From Unio delphinus (Eukaryota; Mollusca; Bivalvia; Unionida; Unionidae), in assembly GCA_029339505.1 (NCBI GenBank), contig JAQISU010000057.1, positions 8,329,501 through 8,393,500 on the forward strand: a DNA stretch of 64,000 nucleotides, read 5' to 3'. Shown in pieces: positions 1 through 9,411 of the stretch. The notes beneath the pieces are model-generated. The model was not told the DNA's origin, did no database searches, and saw only the letters and a list, made by a program, of their open reading frames with translations. A program made the translations under genes and the position numbers. Numbering within the stretch: the stretch's first letter is position 1; each line of letters starts with the position of its first letter.

Positions 1-2760
1 TGCTGATGATTGCAGTAGCATATAATGATATGTCTGGGCGAGTTACAGAAAGTTGTTTTTAGTAGCTATACCTTAGGTACCAAAACGTAAGTGATTCGTT
101 GTCAAAGTTCATTCCGTATATTTTAAACAATTTACAGAGAATTAAAAGTTGTCTGTTCCTTAAATCAGAGACACTGATACTTTTGTATGTGCTGGATCAA
201 TGGACAAAGCTTTAGATAGATAAATGCCAGCGGCCAGACAGACAGACAAATACAAAAAACAGACCGAGGTTAAGACATAAATATGTATAGATACGTCAGC
301 TGTAGATACAAAGGGATGCATTCACTCAATTTGTACAAACATACAACTATGAACTAAAATTACGTGAATGCTTACAAAATTCACTGATCACAAAATTGAG
401 CTATATTTACAAATCTTCACACCTGGTGCAAAAGAGCCCGTACTGTCGCACGCTTGTATTAAATGAATATTCACTTTGACAGTCATACTGTTCCAGTTGA
501 CTTGCCTCTAGTACCAGACAGTCTTACTCATGACCCAACGGCCGATTAATTATCCCCGACCCCTCAGTTGGATGCCATTAGATGAGTCATCGTGCCCCGT
601 CTGTTCATCCTAGTGTTACATATGACAAAGAGGTCGAGACGTAATAAACTGGCATGATTCATAGGATGTTATTTTGGTTTTTAAATCAGGTAAACATGTA
701 AATTAAAATTGTAAACCAGGTAAACGTGTAAATTAAAAATTACTTGGGTTTACTGATACCAGATATCAAAGTGGCATTGTAGTTGTAGTAATGTTTACGA
801 CTCTACGGTCTTAAAATATATCACATAAAAGTGTGAAGACAAACAAGTTCGGTAAATTTGAACAGATAATTTATTCTCTAATATATAAAGTGAAAATTTA
901 GAACTTCAGTATTGTGAACTAAATCCAAAATAGTCATAAAGTTTATCACATGTCCAAATGTATAAAGTTCCAACTACATTCCAGTGGTATTCCAAATACT
1001 AATGTACAAGTACCCTGGATTGTGGTAATGTGCTAAGAGTATTTTGATTATCAGAATATTAACATCCAAAGATGTTCTCGTCTGTATTCACTATAATTCC
1101 AAATTAATGTTTCTGTCCAAGAATATTAATGTTGAACACTCTGTATTTCTAGTTTATAATAATTTGAATGCAACAATAAGACTAACTCCCGACTGCTAAA
1201 AATGTTAATACCAAAATGAGTAATTTCTCAAGTACACAACATTTTACTGTATTTTTTTTTTGTTTTTGCTTTTTGTTTTTTGTTTTAAAAACTAAAAAAA
1301 TAGCAGATCTAGGATGAGGGTCAAACTTTATTTTCCAGAAATTTCTTAGTTATCAGCTAGAAAACAAATATATAAATAAAAAAAATTATAATAAAGAACA
1401 TAGTAAATATCATGTACAACAGGTTTATCCATGGGTAATACCAATGTCTTAGACTCAAAGCACGATAAACATATCTACTGATGTTGATAGTGATCTGAAT
1501 ATTTAACCCACTCTTAGAACAATACTAGCTTGTATTATGCAATTTACGAATCGATGTCTATGTCATGTACACAATGAATTTGATTTTGAAATAAGTACAA
1601 AATACAAATGTATAACATATAATCATTTGGAAAAAGCCAACGAAAATACAATATACATAAATCAGTTATCTCACCTGAGAAGAATACGCAGAAAGTACGT
1701 ACCGTTTTTTCTACGGTGGTGTTTTCTGTGTCATTTGGTATCAATGATGTGGCAGTAGGCATCAAGATTAAGCTTGTTATTTAGCTTAAATTCCCTAAAG
1801 TATACCTTTTAAAGTAATGAAACGTGATCAGTCTGTTCATCTTATGAGATACTTCTTACTCTTACAGAAGTAGGTTACAGTATCCATCACTGTACGCTCT
1901 TTGAATATCTTTAGTCTGTGTATTGTAAAGGTCTATTACTATGACAGTGCCATATGTACAGGCATCAAGCTTGACAAGTCTATTCATTTAAAGGTTGCAT
2001 ATTCTTGCCCTTAAAACTAAGTCACTCTGACCTGTTCTTATTGACTTAGAGACCAATCATGTAGCAGCGAAAACGACAAGACATCTTTCTGCGCAATTCT
2101 CTTTAACTTAACAATGTTAAGGCTTCAAGAAACGGCCCGAGGACCCGTCCACGCGTTTACACTAAAACAGGTTTAATCGATTGCTCCTTACCCCGATAGC
2201 TTGTCTGAATGTTTACTTTATCGATTCTTTCAAAAATCTGTCTTAAAAAGACCTCTAGTCTAATTATTTTGGAAATTATATCATTTTTAAAAAATAGTTT
2301 ATTGATGAATGTATGGGCTAGTACTTGGTATTATTTCGTTGTTTCTACTTTTGATTTGTTTTAATAATATAAATTAAACAACTGAATTTGACAATCTTGA
2401 TGTCAAATCCGGTTGATTGTTTTCTGTATTGTTATGCAGCTAATGAGATAACAGTGTCATCTGTGCCTGACTTCCGTAAAGTATTAGCATGCAAGTCCTT
2501 TCAGACGCCATAACGTATTCAACTCCTGTGAAATTTTGTTTTAATTCACTCTCATTTGCGCTTCCTCTTCGCAAACAATATATGACAAAGTTCCAATTTC
2601 AGGAAAACTTTAATATTTTTAAGTCCGAGTTAAAATAATTGATTCGTTTGCTTTAAGTCAAACCCACTTGTTATCCAGTAAGATTACTTAAAATAACAAA
2701 TAACACAACGTTCGTACTTGAATACTGTTGGAGACATGCAAGCCCAAATTCACGAGTAAC
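1..2760. other. Gene-poor host DNA, left flank
   Basis: AT-rich non-coding sequence. Open frames are short, occur on both strands at the same places (for example near 1540-1760) and show no recognisable domain. I see no RNA gene or mobile element here. A poly-T/TTTTG-rich stretch lies at about 1250-1290. Confidence 0.5.
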
Positions 2761-2991
2761 CAGACTAAATCCATCAGTCCAAATAAAATATTAACCAAGG
2801 CCAGTTTCACGACAACCAAAGTCCATCAGTCCAAATAAAACATTAACCAACGCCAGTTTCGAGACAACCAAAAGTCAATCAGTCCAACTAAAATATTAAC
2901 CAAGGCCAGTTTCACGACAACCAGACTAAGTCCATCAGTCCAAATAAAAGATTAACCAAAGCCAGTTTCACGACAACCAGACCAAGTCCAT

Positions 2992-2995
<4 letters not shown>
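2761..2995. repeat. Tandem repeat, about 52-56 bp unit, ~4.5 copies
   Basis: The phrase CCATCAGTCCAAATAAAA followed by ATTAACCAA recurs near 2771, 2823, 2876, 2932 and 2987, with periods of 52-56 bp. Each unit continues into GCCAGTTTC...ACAACCA. The last unit runs directly into the CT microsatellite. Confidence 0.85.

Positions 2996-3079
<84 letters not shown>
2995..3079. repeat. (CT)n microsatellite
   Basis: Uninterrupted CT dinucleotide run of about 42 copies. The Arg-Glu open frame across it is a translation of the repeat, not a gene. Confidence 0.95.
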
Positions 3080-3082
<3 letters not shown>

Positions 3083-3354
3083 AGCTGACGAATGAAGCCC
3101 CCACCCTCATCCTTAATTAAAATGGTGAGTATATGGCCATTATTATTATGTATACATATTGTGTGCATTTCATTTTCATAATAATAGTTTTTGTACTGGT
3201 CATTTGTTTAATGACATTTTAATGCATACCTCCTATGAGTGTGGTCTGTGCTTTAATGATGTGTCATGTGTAGTGTGTAAATCGTTACATTCATGGGTAC
3301 AAAGGTCGAGTCATACTCTTACTGCAAGTAAGCATCTTACGAGGGCATGGGTTC

Positions 3355-3359
3355 TAATA
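3355..3359. other. Left 5-bp target-site duplication TAATA
   Basis: TAATA sits immediately before the AGCAGCAG terminus of the Polinton-like element. The same five bases follow the other terminus at 18431..18435. A 6-bp match, usual for Polintons, is not present on either side. Confidence 0.75.
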
Positions 3360-3662
3360 AGCAGCAGAGAGGGTGTATCGGACAACATTTTTAGACAAGT
3401 ATTCACTGAAATCACGCTTAAAATCAATGAAACCAATGACATCAGACCCAAAAGTCAATGACATCAGGTCCCAAATATGTGTGTGTTTCATGGATTAGGT
3501 CAAAAAAAAAAATATGAAAAAATCAATGAAATTAATGAAATCAAAAACTTTTCAACTATTACATTTTTTGGGAAAAAGGGACTACAACGTCGTTGTCACT
3601 CACCCTCTCTGCTGCTATGGGTTAACCGAATATTTGATCCAGTCCGATACGATATCGTGTTC
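3360..3662 (+). repeat. Left terminal inverted repeat, 303 bp
   Basis: Reverse complement of 18128..18430. I count one substitution (G/A near 3590) and two compensating 1-nt homopolymer length differences. It starts with AG, as Polinton ends do. Inside, 3360..3375 recurs inverted at 3601..3616, so the outer 257 bp form a module with its own inverted ends. Two near-copies of CAATGACATCAG lie about 22 bp apart near 3435-3470. Confidence 0.95.
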
Positions 3663-3700
3663 CAGACTTGGGGACGAAAATCACTACGACGAAAATCCTC

Positions 3701-5071
3701 TTAGGATTTCACAAATAGACTAATTTGTAAAACCTCCTCTTGTAAATCAATCAGATTATTAGACTGATCTGTGAGTTTGAAATTAATTCTGGTTAATGAA
3801 TTATTATGACATCGCATATAGACTGGATTCACCGGAGACTCAATTATTAAAAACCCTGGAGGAGCTGTTGGTGCAAATGAATACAAAATATATCCTTGCT
3901 GAGCTTGATTTGATCGTTCTAGATTAATTTGATAGCTTCCTTCGATCACATCACATACTAAATTGAGCGCAATCACCGTTGAAATATTCACATTGAACGG
4001 AGCAATATGCCTGCCACCACCATCTGGGTCATTATTATGTTTGAGGATAGTTGTTTGTGGTTGTGATGGTGTTTTTTTCCACGTATCATGGATTTTTTTG
4101 AAACCTTCATCGATGGCATCATCGAGAGATTTTTGTAGTTCTGAGATATTATATCCTGGAAGTTTGACTGTTGGAATATCCTTGACCGGGATATTTAAGT
4201 TCGATGCAAATGCTGTTCTCGATAGGGGGATATTGTCACCTAATACTTCTTGAATAATTTGTGAATGAAATGTTTCCATGTCATTGATGATTTTGTTACA
4301 TGTTTCTATGACGCTGATAAATTCATCTCGGGTGAGAGTACCGGATTTAAGGGATAATAACAACAGTGAAATATCGTTATTGAAAGCTGTGAAATTTTCA
4401 GTGATTTTATCCCAGTTAGCAGAATGATAAACAATTTGGCCTTTCTCATCTTCTACTCTAATGAAAAAATTCAATTTGTCATAATCTCTATAACTCTTTA
4501 ATGGATTATCAGATTTTGTCCTGTCGGTGATATAATCAGTTTTTTGTGGTTCTGGTAATTTAACGGTTTTTCCTCCGGGTGGTAATTCAGGCCATCCTAG
4601 TACTGTTCTTATTGAGCTTTGATAGATATCTACGACATAACCCTCTGTGCTTATTTCAATGGCAGATGATAGTGTCGGCACATGAACTGTTATAGCTATT
4701 TTTGATTCTTTTCCAGTAATCGATTTTATTCTACGCGCGAATTCATCATTGATTTGTTCAATTTGATATGATCCGGTTGGTATGGAAACAACGTTCCAGT
4801 CTGGGGTACCGTCGGGTTTATTCTTATTTGCAAATACCAGTGAATTATTCGGTTGTTGACCACCAAATGGTTTTGACCTAATATTTGGCCAGCTGTGGTA
4901 TACTCGTAATTTTGCTAGCGCTATCTCCTTCACTGGGACCGGAGAGGGGAAATTCACACTGAATTCTGGATTCGTTGAGGTTATTGAGATCATGCTTGTT
5001 TGTACTGGATTTGTGTTCTCCACTATTTGTTGAAGTAATTCCATCTGTGTTGTCATTGTTATTATACTCAT
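3701..5071 (-). CDS. Penton/fibre-like minor capsid protein
   Basis: Predicted virion surface or vertex protein of 456 residues. The N-terminal region (about residues 26-160) has the pattern I associate with penton/fibre-type proteins of Polintons and adintoviruses: a strand-rich stretch ending in YHSWPNI, then SIPTGSYQIEQIN, then a GYVVDI segment leading into VLGWPE. The C-terminal ~90 residues also look β-rich, with a conserved-looking PPGFLI element followed by the pattern LTDQSNNLIDL. No signal peptide or membrane segment is visible. It is the last gene of the minus-strand virion module and stops 38 bp inside the left inverted repeat. The first ATG (5071) makes the gene overlap its upstream neighbour by 194 nt. 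An ATG at 4996, just before the conserved region, would shorten the overlap. Family assignment is from recalled sequence patterns, not a search. Confidence 0.75.
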   Translation of the reverse strand: MSIITMTTQMELLQQIVENTNPVQTSMISITSTNPEFSVNFPSPVPVKEIALAKLRVYHSWPNIRSKPFGGQQPNNSLVFANKNKPDGTPDWNVVSIPTGSYQIEQINDEFARRIKSITGKESKIAITVHVPTLSSAIEISTEGYVVDIYQSSIRTVLGWPELPPGGKTVKLPEPQKTDYITDRTKSDNPLKSYRDYDKLNFFIRVEDEKGQIVYHSANWDKITENFTAFNNDISLLLLSLKSGTLTRDEFISVIETCNKIINDMETFHSQIIQEVLGDNIPLSRTAFASNLNIPVKDIPTVKLPGYNISELQKSLDDAIDEGFKKIHDTWKKTPSQPQTTILKHNNDPDGGGRHIAPFNVNISTVIALNLVCDVIEGSYQINLERSNQAQQGYILYSFAPTAPPGFLIIESPVNPVYMRCHNNSLTRINFKLTDQSNNLIDLQEEVLQISLFVKS

Positions 5072-5522
5072 GTTGTACTTCTAATTTTGACATCGCAGAA
5101 TCATATATATCTACCATCGTTGAAAACTCACTCTCTGATATAATTGTATCATCGAGAGATGACGATATCAATGAGGATAATTGCGAGTATGCAGTGGACA
5201 CAACATGAAATTGAATTATGTAGTCTTGTAGTTTCCGTTGGCTGCATGAGGATATTTTTTTTGTGATTATTGAAATTATTCCAGCGATTGTTGTTGCCGC
5301 AGAAATGCAAATTGGAACAGCTATCGGGGCCATCATTGTCACTGAAGACAGTATAATACCAGCTCCGGTGATTACACCACTCACAGCGTACACAGTAACA
5401 TCAATTGCGGTAATTCTCCTGCGATATTTTTTAATTTTCAATTCATACTCCTCAGACAGGGTTTTGAGTCTAGTTTGATACTCTCTGACCTGATCATAGC
5501 GATATTGCGATGATGAAATCAT
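4878..5522 (-). CDS. Polinton-associated protein with a double hydrophobic segment
   Basis: A 214-residue protein. Residues ~1-40 are charged and helical (KIKKYRRRI). Residues ~43-90 form a long hydrophobic hairpin-like stretch with Ala/Gly/Ile/Val and a short turn around MMAPIAVP. Residues ~95-150 are helical again and contain a DDTIISESEF segment. The last ~65 residues are Asn/Ser/Thr-rich and look disordered. The arrangement (KKYRRR, D-V-T-V, hydrophobic pair, lysine pair, then an S-E-F motif) resembles an uncharacterised family that recurs beside capsid genes of animal Polintons. Function is unknown; a membrane-associated virion protein is an inference. The disordered tail is encoded by DNA that also encodes the start of the next gene. 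A TTTTCAATTGT box lies 23-33 nt upstream of the ATG. Confidence 0.7.
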   Translation of the reverse strand: MISSSQYRYDQVREYQTRLKTLSEEYELKIKKYRRRITAIDVTVYAVSGVITGAGIILSSVTMMAPIAVPICISAATTIAGIISIITKKISSCSQRKLQDYIIQFHVVSTAYSQLSSLISSSLDDTIISESEFSTMVDIYDSAMSKLEVQHEYNNNDNTDGITSTNSGEHKSSTNKHDLNNLNESRIQCEFPLSGPSEGDSASKITSIPQLAKY

Positions 5523-5544
5523 TTTTTATTTTAACAACGCTAGC

Positions 5545-5555
5545 GTTTTCAATTG
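5545..5555 (-). promoter_or_regulatory. Shared upstream box (TTTTCAATTGT on the plus strand)
   Basis: One of three copies inside the element, each about 20-32 nt upstream of a minus-strand virion gene start (here ATG at 5522). It is preceded by the palindrome AACGCTAGCGTT. A role as late promoter or initiator is inference. Confidence 0.45.
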
Positions 5556-5572
5556 TGAAATCCTTTCAATTT

Positions 5573-6493
5573 TCAACTTAAATCCGCTACGAATTCCACA
5601 TACCACGTTGTTGAAACCATAAACAAAGTTTTATCAGTAGTTGTTATAGTGAACTTTTCAGTTGTACCCTTGTCGATGATCGTTGAAATCGTATTGACCC
5701 CGGATGAACTGGACGATGAAATCTTAAATTGAGTTAATGGTGTTACTAGTGTTAATCGATAAATACCCTTAACGGTTGCAGTGATATCTAATGTGTTGCT
5801 TTCAAGTGTCCACGCAAATGTTCCGTGTTGGATTGTGTATACTAAGTTGTTGGTTTTCTCATGAGGAATTTTTGTTTTTTCAATGACTGTTATCATCCTC
5901 GTTGCATCCCCTTTGATGTCTTCGATGAAAGTTTTCGTCTCATCGATGGATTTTTTAATATCAGGGAGTTTTAGTTCAATTTTATCTAACGGGGTTCCAA
6001 TAAATTTATCAATGGCGTCGGTTGTTGTTTTTGTTGCTTCGTTGATAACCTTTTGATCATCAACAAACGTTTTAATTTCAGCGATAGATGGTGTAACTAC
6101 AATTGGGGATCCAAAGAACTTATGAACGACATTTCTACGGAAACTATTGTAGTTTCTTAAATGATCTTCAAATTCCTTATCGTGGTTTGTAAATCGATCT
6201 GTAATCGTCGAAAAAAGTACACCCGGTTTGAGTTTACCCTGATCGGAAAATAGCGCAACAGTGTTCTCGATTGCGTTTTGTTGTTTAACCAAAATATCAT
6301 CCAGAGAAATATTACTGGATTTCAATTTACCCTGGCGATCTTGAAATACAACTATTTCATTCGGGTCAACACTTGTTAAGTTCAACGTCTCAGCGATTTC
6401 ATCTTTAATTTTTTTTTGTATATCCTTGATAGAATCAGAGGTTGCAGTGTCATCGGGTTTGGGTTTCAGAGGTCTCCCCCAAATATCAATCAT
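5573..6493 (-). CDS. Fibre/spike-like structural protein
   Basis: A 306-residue protein that starts MIDIWGRPLKP, an opening I associate with Polinton fibre-like proteins. Residues ~20-215 are rich in Lys, Asp, Glu, Ile and Thr with long amphipathic helical stretches, consistent with a trimeric coiled-coil or shaft region. Residues ~220-306 turn β-rich (Thr/Ser/Val/Ile, with a run of six serines), consistent with a small C-terminal head. No signal peptide or transmembrane helix is visible. The gene lies between the membrane protein and the protease, with 6 nt to the protease stop and 50 nt to the next gene. A receptor-binding or tail-fibre role is inferred from architecture only; no enzyme motif is present. 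Confidence 0.55.
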   Translation of the reverse strand: MIDIWGRPLKPKPDDTATSDSIKDIQKKIKDEIAETLNLTSVDPNEIVVFQDRQGKLKSSNISLDDILVKQQNAIENTVALFSDQGKLKPGVLFSTITDRFTNHDKEFEDHLRNYNSFRRNVVHKFFGSPIVVTPSIAEIKTFVDDQKVINEATKTTTDAIDKFIGTPLDKIELKLPDIKKSIDETKTFIEDIKGDATRMITVIEKTKIPHEKTNNLVYTIQHGTFAWTLESNTLDITATVKGIYRLTLVTPLTQFKISSSSSSGVNTISTIIDKGTTEKFTITTTDKTLFMVSTTWYVEFVADLS

Positions 6494-6499
6494 GATATT

Positions 6500-6937
6500 T
6501 TATATATCTCTCTCTAAAAAGCGATTACTAGTGTAGTCATTTACGACAATGTGTGGTGGTTTTCCCCTTGGGTTACCCAAGGAGTTAGAAATAGCGTCAA
6601 GGACATTTAATACTTCACTGCCGCATATTGGTGGGTCATTGATTTGTTGTGTTGGTAGCGTAGAATACCAAGTCTTCATTGGAAGGGTTTTTATATAACG
6701 CATAAACTCTTTTGGTGGGGCTAATCCATATGAATCAAAATAGACAATCCCACGTGGATCAATAGCGTATGCAACCCAGTGAGTTCCAGGTCCGGTGCTG
6801 TTATCGAGATTAATAATACCTGTTTCAGTTTTGTTTGGTTGATGTGGTAATTGATCTTTCATAAAAACACCTCTGAAATTTTTAATCACTAGTTGTTTAG
6901 CCGCATCCATTAAATCAAAATTGGACATTGGAACCAT
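6500..6937 (-). CDS. Adenain-like cysteine protease (virion maturation protease)
   Basis: Maturation protease of the adenovirus/Ulp1 cysteine protease clan, expected to process capsid and core proteins. With the ATG at 6937 the protein has 145 residues. The catalytic set is visible in the right order: His53 in GTHWVAY, Asp68 in YFDSYG, Gln98 in QQIND and Cys105 in PPICGSE. The spacing is close to adenain. The family N-terminus (FDLMDAAKQL then FRGVFMKDQLP) begins just after this start. An upstream ATG at 7009 would add 24 residues but overlap the PX-like gene by 61 nt, so I prefer 6937 (or 6928), which starts 12 nt after that gene's stop. Candidate cleavage sites occur in neighbouring proteins. 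Confidence 0.92.
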   Translation of the reverse strand: MVPMSNFDLMDAAKQLVIKNFRGVFMKDQLPHQPNKTETGIINLDNSTGPGTHWVAYAIDPRGIVYFDSYGLAPPKEFMRYIKTLPMKTWYSTLPTQQINDPPICGSEVLNVLDAISNSLGNPRGKPPHIVVNDYTSNRFLERDI

Positions 6938-6948
6938 AGATTTCTGAA

Positions 6949-7443
6949 TTAATAAACCGTTCCTGGTAGTCTCAGGCCTGATCCGTGAACGGATCTCCCG
7001 CTGTACCATGAATACGGGGTTCCTGGTAGTCTTAGACCCAATCCTTGAACGGATCGTCTCTTTTTTTTATATCCTTGTCCAGTTGCCTTTTTCAACGCCA
7101 TTCCTGCAGCAGTACCAACGGCTCCTAACGCCGCTGCTTTAGCCACCGCTGGGGCTGCTGCTGCAATCAATGCTGGTAACGCAGCAAACAATGGAAATAT
7201 ACCACCCGTTTTCATCATATTTTTAATAGCAGCCGCAGAGAGAGTAATCTGAACTCCCTTTTTATCCTTGAAAGCATCATTGAAATGTTTCACTTGACGA
7301 GTTGTCAGCGATAATTTATTTTCACCACCAGTCATTTGATTAGGTTTCAACGTGATTGTGGTTCCACATTTTTTAGCCGATTCTGATTGCAATTTTTTGA
7401 TTTGACCAGGAGTTAACGTAACACTAATAACACTATATGACAT
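6949..7443 (-). CDS. PX-like virion core/minor capsid protein
   Basis: A 164-residue protein. Residues ~5-75 contain two or three copies of a strand pattern ending in L-T-x-x-Q (LTPGQIKKL, LTTRQVKHF, LSAAAIKNM). They are followed by GGIFPLF and an Ala/Val-rich hydrophobic stretch (~85-115) that ends in a basic KKKRR patch. This is the architecture I recall for the PX-type protein of adintoviruses and Polintons, compared with adenovirus core protein pX. Residues 37-41 (MTGG-E) match the type I adenain cleavage consensus. The C-terminus has a duplicated GLRLPGT motif with arginine before each copy. The basic patch suggests DNA contact and the hydrophobic part suggests membrane or capsid contact; both are inference. 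Confidence 0.7.
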   Translation of the reverse strand: MSYSVISVTLTPGQIKKLQSESAKKCGTTITLKPNQMTGGENKLSLTTRQVKHFNDAFKDKKGVQITLSAAAIKNMMKTGGIFPLFAALPALIAAAAPAVAKAAALGAVGTAAGMALKKATGQGYKKKRRSVQGLGLRLPGTPYSWYSGRSVHGSGLRLPGTVY

Positions 7444-7482
7444 TATATATAATTGATTGATTCTAATTCAATGAAAAATCAT

Positions 7483-8892
7483 TCAAAGATTTTCTACTGG
7501 GGCATCTACCACTCTCATTCGTCCACCAACACCTTCAAGTAGCATTGATTTATCACTGAGAATGACAGCAACCGCTCTATAATCAGCAATAGCACCAGCA
7601 CCAGCAACAGGACGATTCACATTAGCTCTAAAGTGTATATCAACAACTGACTGTCTTGTCAAATCGAGATGTTCCAGTGAGAAGTAATAGATCGGATACA
7701 GATTTTTAAAATCAAATTGTGATATTTGCAAACCAGTATCGACATTTTGATCGCGTGCCATAAATGACAACAGACGATGATAAACTCGTGCAATATGATT
7801 TTCTGTGTAATTAAGTTGTATATCCTCAGATGGTTCCTGCTGGCCGTTTATTCTCAGTGAGACGTCTTTCACACCTAATTGATCAAATATCATATGACTG
7901 GAGAGTTGATTGCCAACTCGTGTGTTATCTTGGAACGCAATAAATATATGACGTGGCGCAGAAACGCCTTGTTTTGATGCTAGGTTCCAAGTGAATAACC
8001 CGTTGATAGTTGATTGTTTAACATCTGTACTCACGGTTAGCCAACTCAACAACGACTTTCCTCCTTGGTCCATAAATGATAGTAATCGTTGTTCTGCGGT
8101 GATTGCTGGAGTCAACACTGGCATCCACAATGATATTTTTGTTAATTTGACTTTACCGGCATCAGCATTGGGATTTGCAGCATCTGCTGGAATCCTCCAA
8201 ATTGCGTCGTTATCATCACCCTTTCGTACAAGCGATACTGTATGCTTCGCCCCGTAGATAACTTTTCTGACGTTTCTACAGAATCCAAATATGTGATGCA
8301 GTGGAATCGCGCATGAAAATGATTTACGATCTCCTTGCAACATTGCGTTTCGTGTTGCAGCTCCTAGATTGAAATTAGTATCGTTGTTTATAATCATATT
8401 CTCGACATCAGAATCACTATTATCACGTTTTTTTGGTCGTCTTATAATAAATGGATTTCCACCAGCGGTATTCTTACCATCTTTTGCAAACATCATAGAG
8501 GGTCCTGCTGATCTTGTATAATCATCAGAATATCTCGCTAACCCGATGATTGTTGTAGCCACATCAACATCACGATCTATGGACTCAATTTCTTTTCCAT
8601 CAATGAGATATCTAGCACTCTCAAATAGCGCCATAATACCATTATTGACAAAACCGACTTGAGTACCAACTGGATACTCTGTATCATTTGTTCGTATAAT
8701 CTCTCCTTCTACTTCAATAAATGCTTCACAGGGCAAAAAGTATTTACTGGTATCATGGACTTGAAGATCAATTCTTGCTCGACTATTTGAGTCTATGGCA
8801 TGATAGGCGTAATATTGATAATCGCGTACAGAATCATCCTTACCAACTGGGGCGTCTATATCAAATGCTGGATCAGATGATTTTTTGAACAT
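7483..8892 (-). CDS. Major capsid protein (double jelly-roll, hexon-like)
   Basis: Main shell protein, 469 residues, without gaps or stops. The N-terminal jelly roll shows the Polinton/adintovirus pattern: an aromatic-rich entry (YQYYAYHAID), a FLPCEAFIEVEG strand, then GFVNNGIMALFESARYLIDG followed by the acidic IESIDRDVDVAT. A second β-rich half follows, with a C-terminal stretch IYYFSLEHLDLTR and the strand VVDIHFRANVN. It is shorter than the ~600-residue hexons of some Polintons but in range for compact double-jelly-roll capsids. It sits at the centre of the virion module, 54 nt after the pVI-like gene and 39 nt before the PX-like gene. No adenain site is evident within it. The fold is inferred from pattern resemblance and context. 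Confidence 0.85.
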   Translation of the reverse strand: MFKKSSDPAFDIDAPVGKDDSVRDYQYYAYHAIDSNSRARIDLQVHDTSKYFLPCEAFIEVEGEIIRTNDTEYPVGTQVGFVNNGIMALFESARYLIDGKEIESIDRDVDVATTIIGLARYSDDYTRSAGPSMMFAKDGKNTAGGNPFIIRRPKKRDNSDSDVENMIINNDTNFNLGAATRNAMLQGDRKSFSCAIPLHHIFGFCRNVRKVIYGAKHTVSLVRKGDDNDAIWRIPADAANPNADAGKVKLTKISLWMPVLTPAITAEQRLLSFMDQGGKSLLSWLTVSTDVKQSTINGLFTWNLASKQGVSAPRHIFIAFQDNTRVGNQLSSHMIFDQLGVKDVSLRINGQQEPSEDIQLNYTENHIARVYHRLLSFMARDQNVDTGLQISQFDFKNLYPIYYFSLEHLDLTRQSVVDIHFRANVNRPVAGAGAIADYRAVAVILSDKSMLLEGVGGRMRVVDAPVENL

Positions 8893-8946
8893 TTTATTCT
8901 ATTTATCAGAGTCTAAATAGTGAAATCGTAAACGATTTTTCCATTT

Positions 8947-9378
8947 TCATCGACGTAGTTTTTTAAGACCACTCCCCGCTATCATGTTTGCAATATTGCT
9001 TTGGTCCCCTTGATTTACCATCGACGCTAGTTTTTCATCTACTGCGTTATTTATTATTTTACTAACACTTGCAGGCATTTCTTCTGTAGACGGTAACGGT
9101 TTCTTTTTTCGACTCACTAATGATGTTATTTTATCCTTCGCAGTTGAAAACGCTTTCCCGGCAAGATTTCCAACAGTACTAATACCCTTATCACGAATAA
9201 CATCAATGGCTTTCATTGATAACTGTTTAGCTAACGGCATCACTTTTGGGGCCATTCTTGAAAAGAATCCTAAAATGGTATTGCCGAGGCCATCTCCGTA
9301 GTATGCTCTATAAACTGGAAACCGTGAATTAACTACATAGACTGGGGTTGGTTTATCATGATTGTAATGGATGATCAT
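8947..9378 (-). CDS. pVI-like amphipathic minor capsid protein
   Basis: A 143-residue basic protein. Residues ~28-60 contain GDGLGNTILGFFSRMAP followed by an amphipathic helix, an arrangement like the membrane-active N-terminus of adenovirus protein VI and its Polinton counterparts. The middle is helical and lysine-rich (SRKKKPLP). The C-terminus ends with IAGSGLKKLRR, in which I-A-G-S-G fits the type II adenain consensus, so release of a short basic peptide is plausible. The gene lies directly upstream of the major capsid gene, which fits a capsid-interior partner. A TTTTCAATTGT box is 20-30 nt upstream of the ATG. Membrane-lytic function is inference. Confidence 0.6.
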   Translation of the reverse strand: MIIHYNHDKPTPVYVVNSRFPVYRAYYGDGLGNTILGFFSRMAPKVMPLAKQLSMKAIDVIRDKGISTVGNLAGKAFSTAKDKITSLVSRKKKPLPSTEEMPASVSKIINNAVDEKLASMVNQGDQSNIANMIAGSGLKKLRR

Positions 9379-9397
9379 TATTATAAAAACAATAGTG

Positions 9398-9408
9398 TTT
9401 TCAATTGT
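9398..9408 (-). promoter_or_regulatory. Shared upstream box (TTTTCAATTGT on the plus strand)
   Basis: Second copy of the element's box, 20-30 nt upstream of the ATG at 9378. It overlaps the intergenic gap between two minus-strand virion genes. Confidence 0.5.
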
Positions 9409-9411
9409 TAT

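Noticed and set aside
3477..3704. Open frames of 69-75 codons across the left inverted repeat
   Set aside because: They are translations of the repeat and its inner edge; no domain and not matched by an open frame in the right copy.
6938..7009. Longer protease start at 7009
   Set aside because: Would overlap the PX-like gene by 61 nt and add residues outside the family's usual N-terminus.
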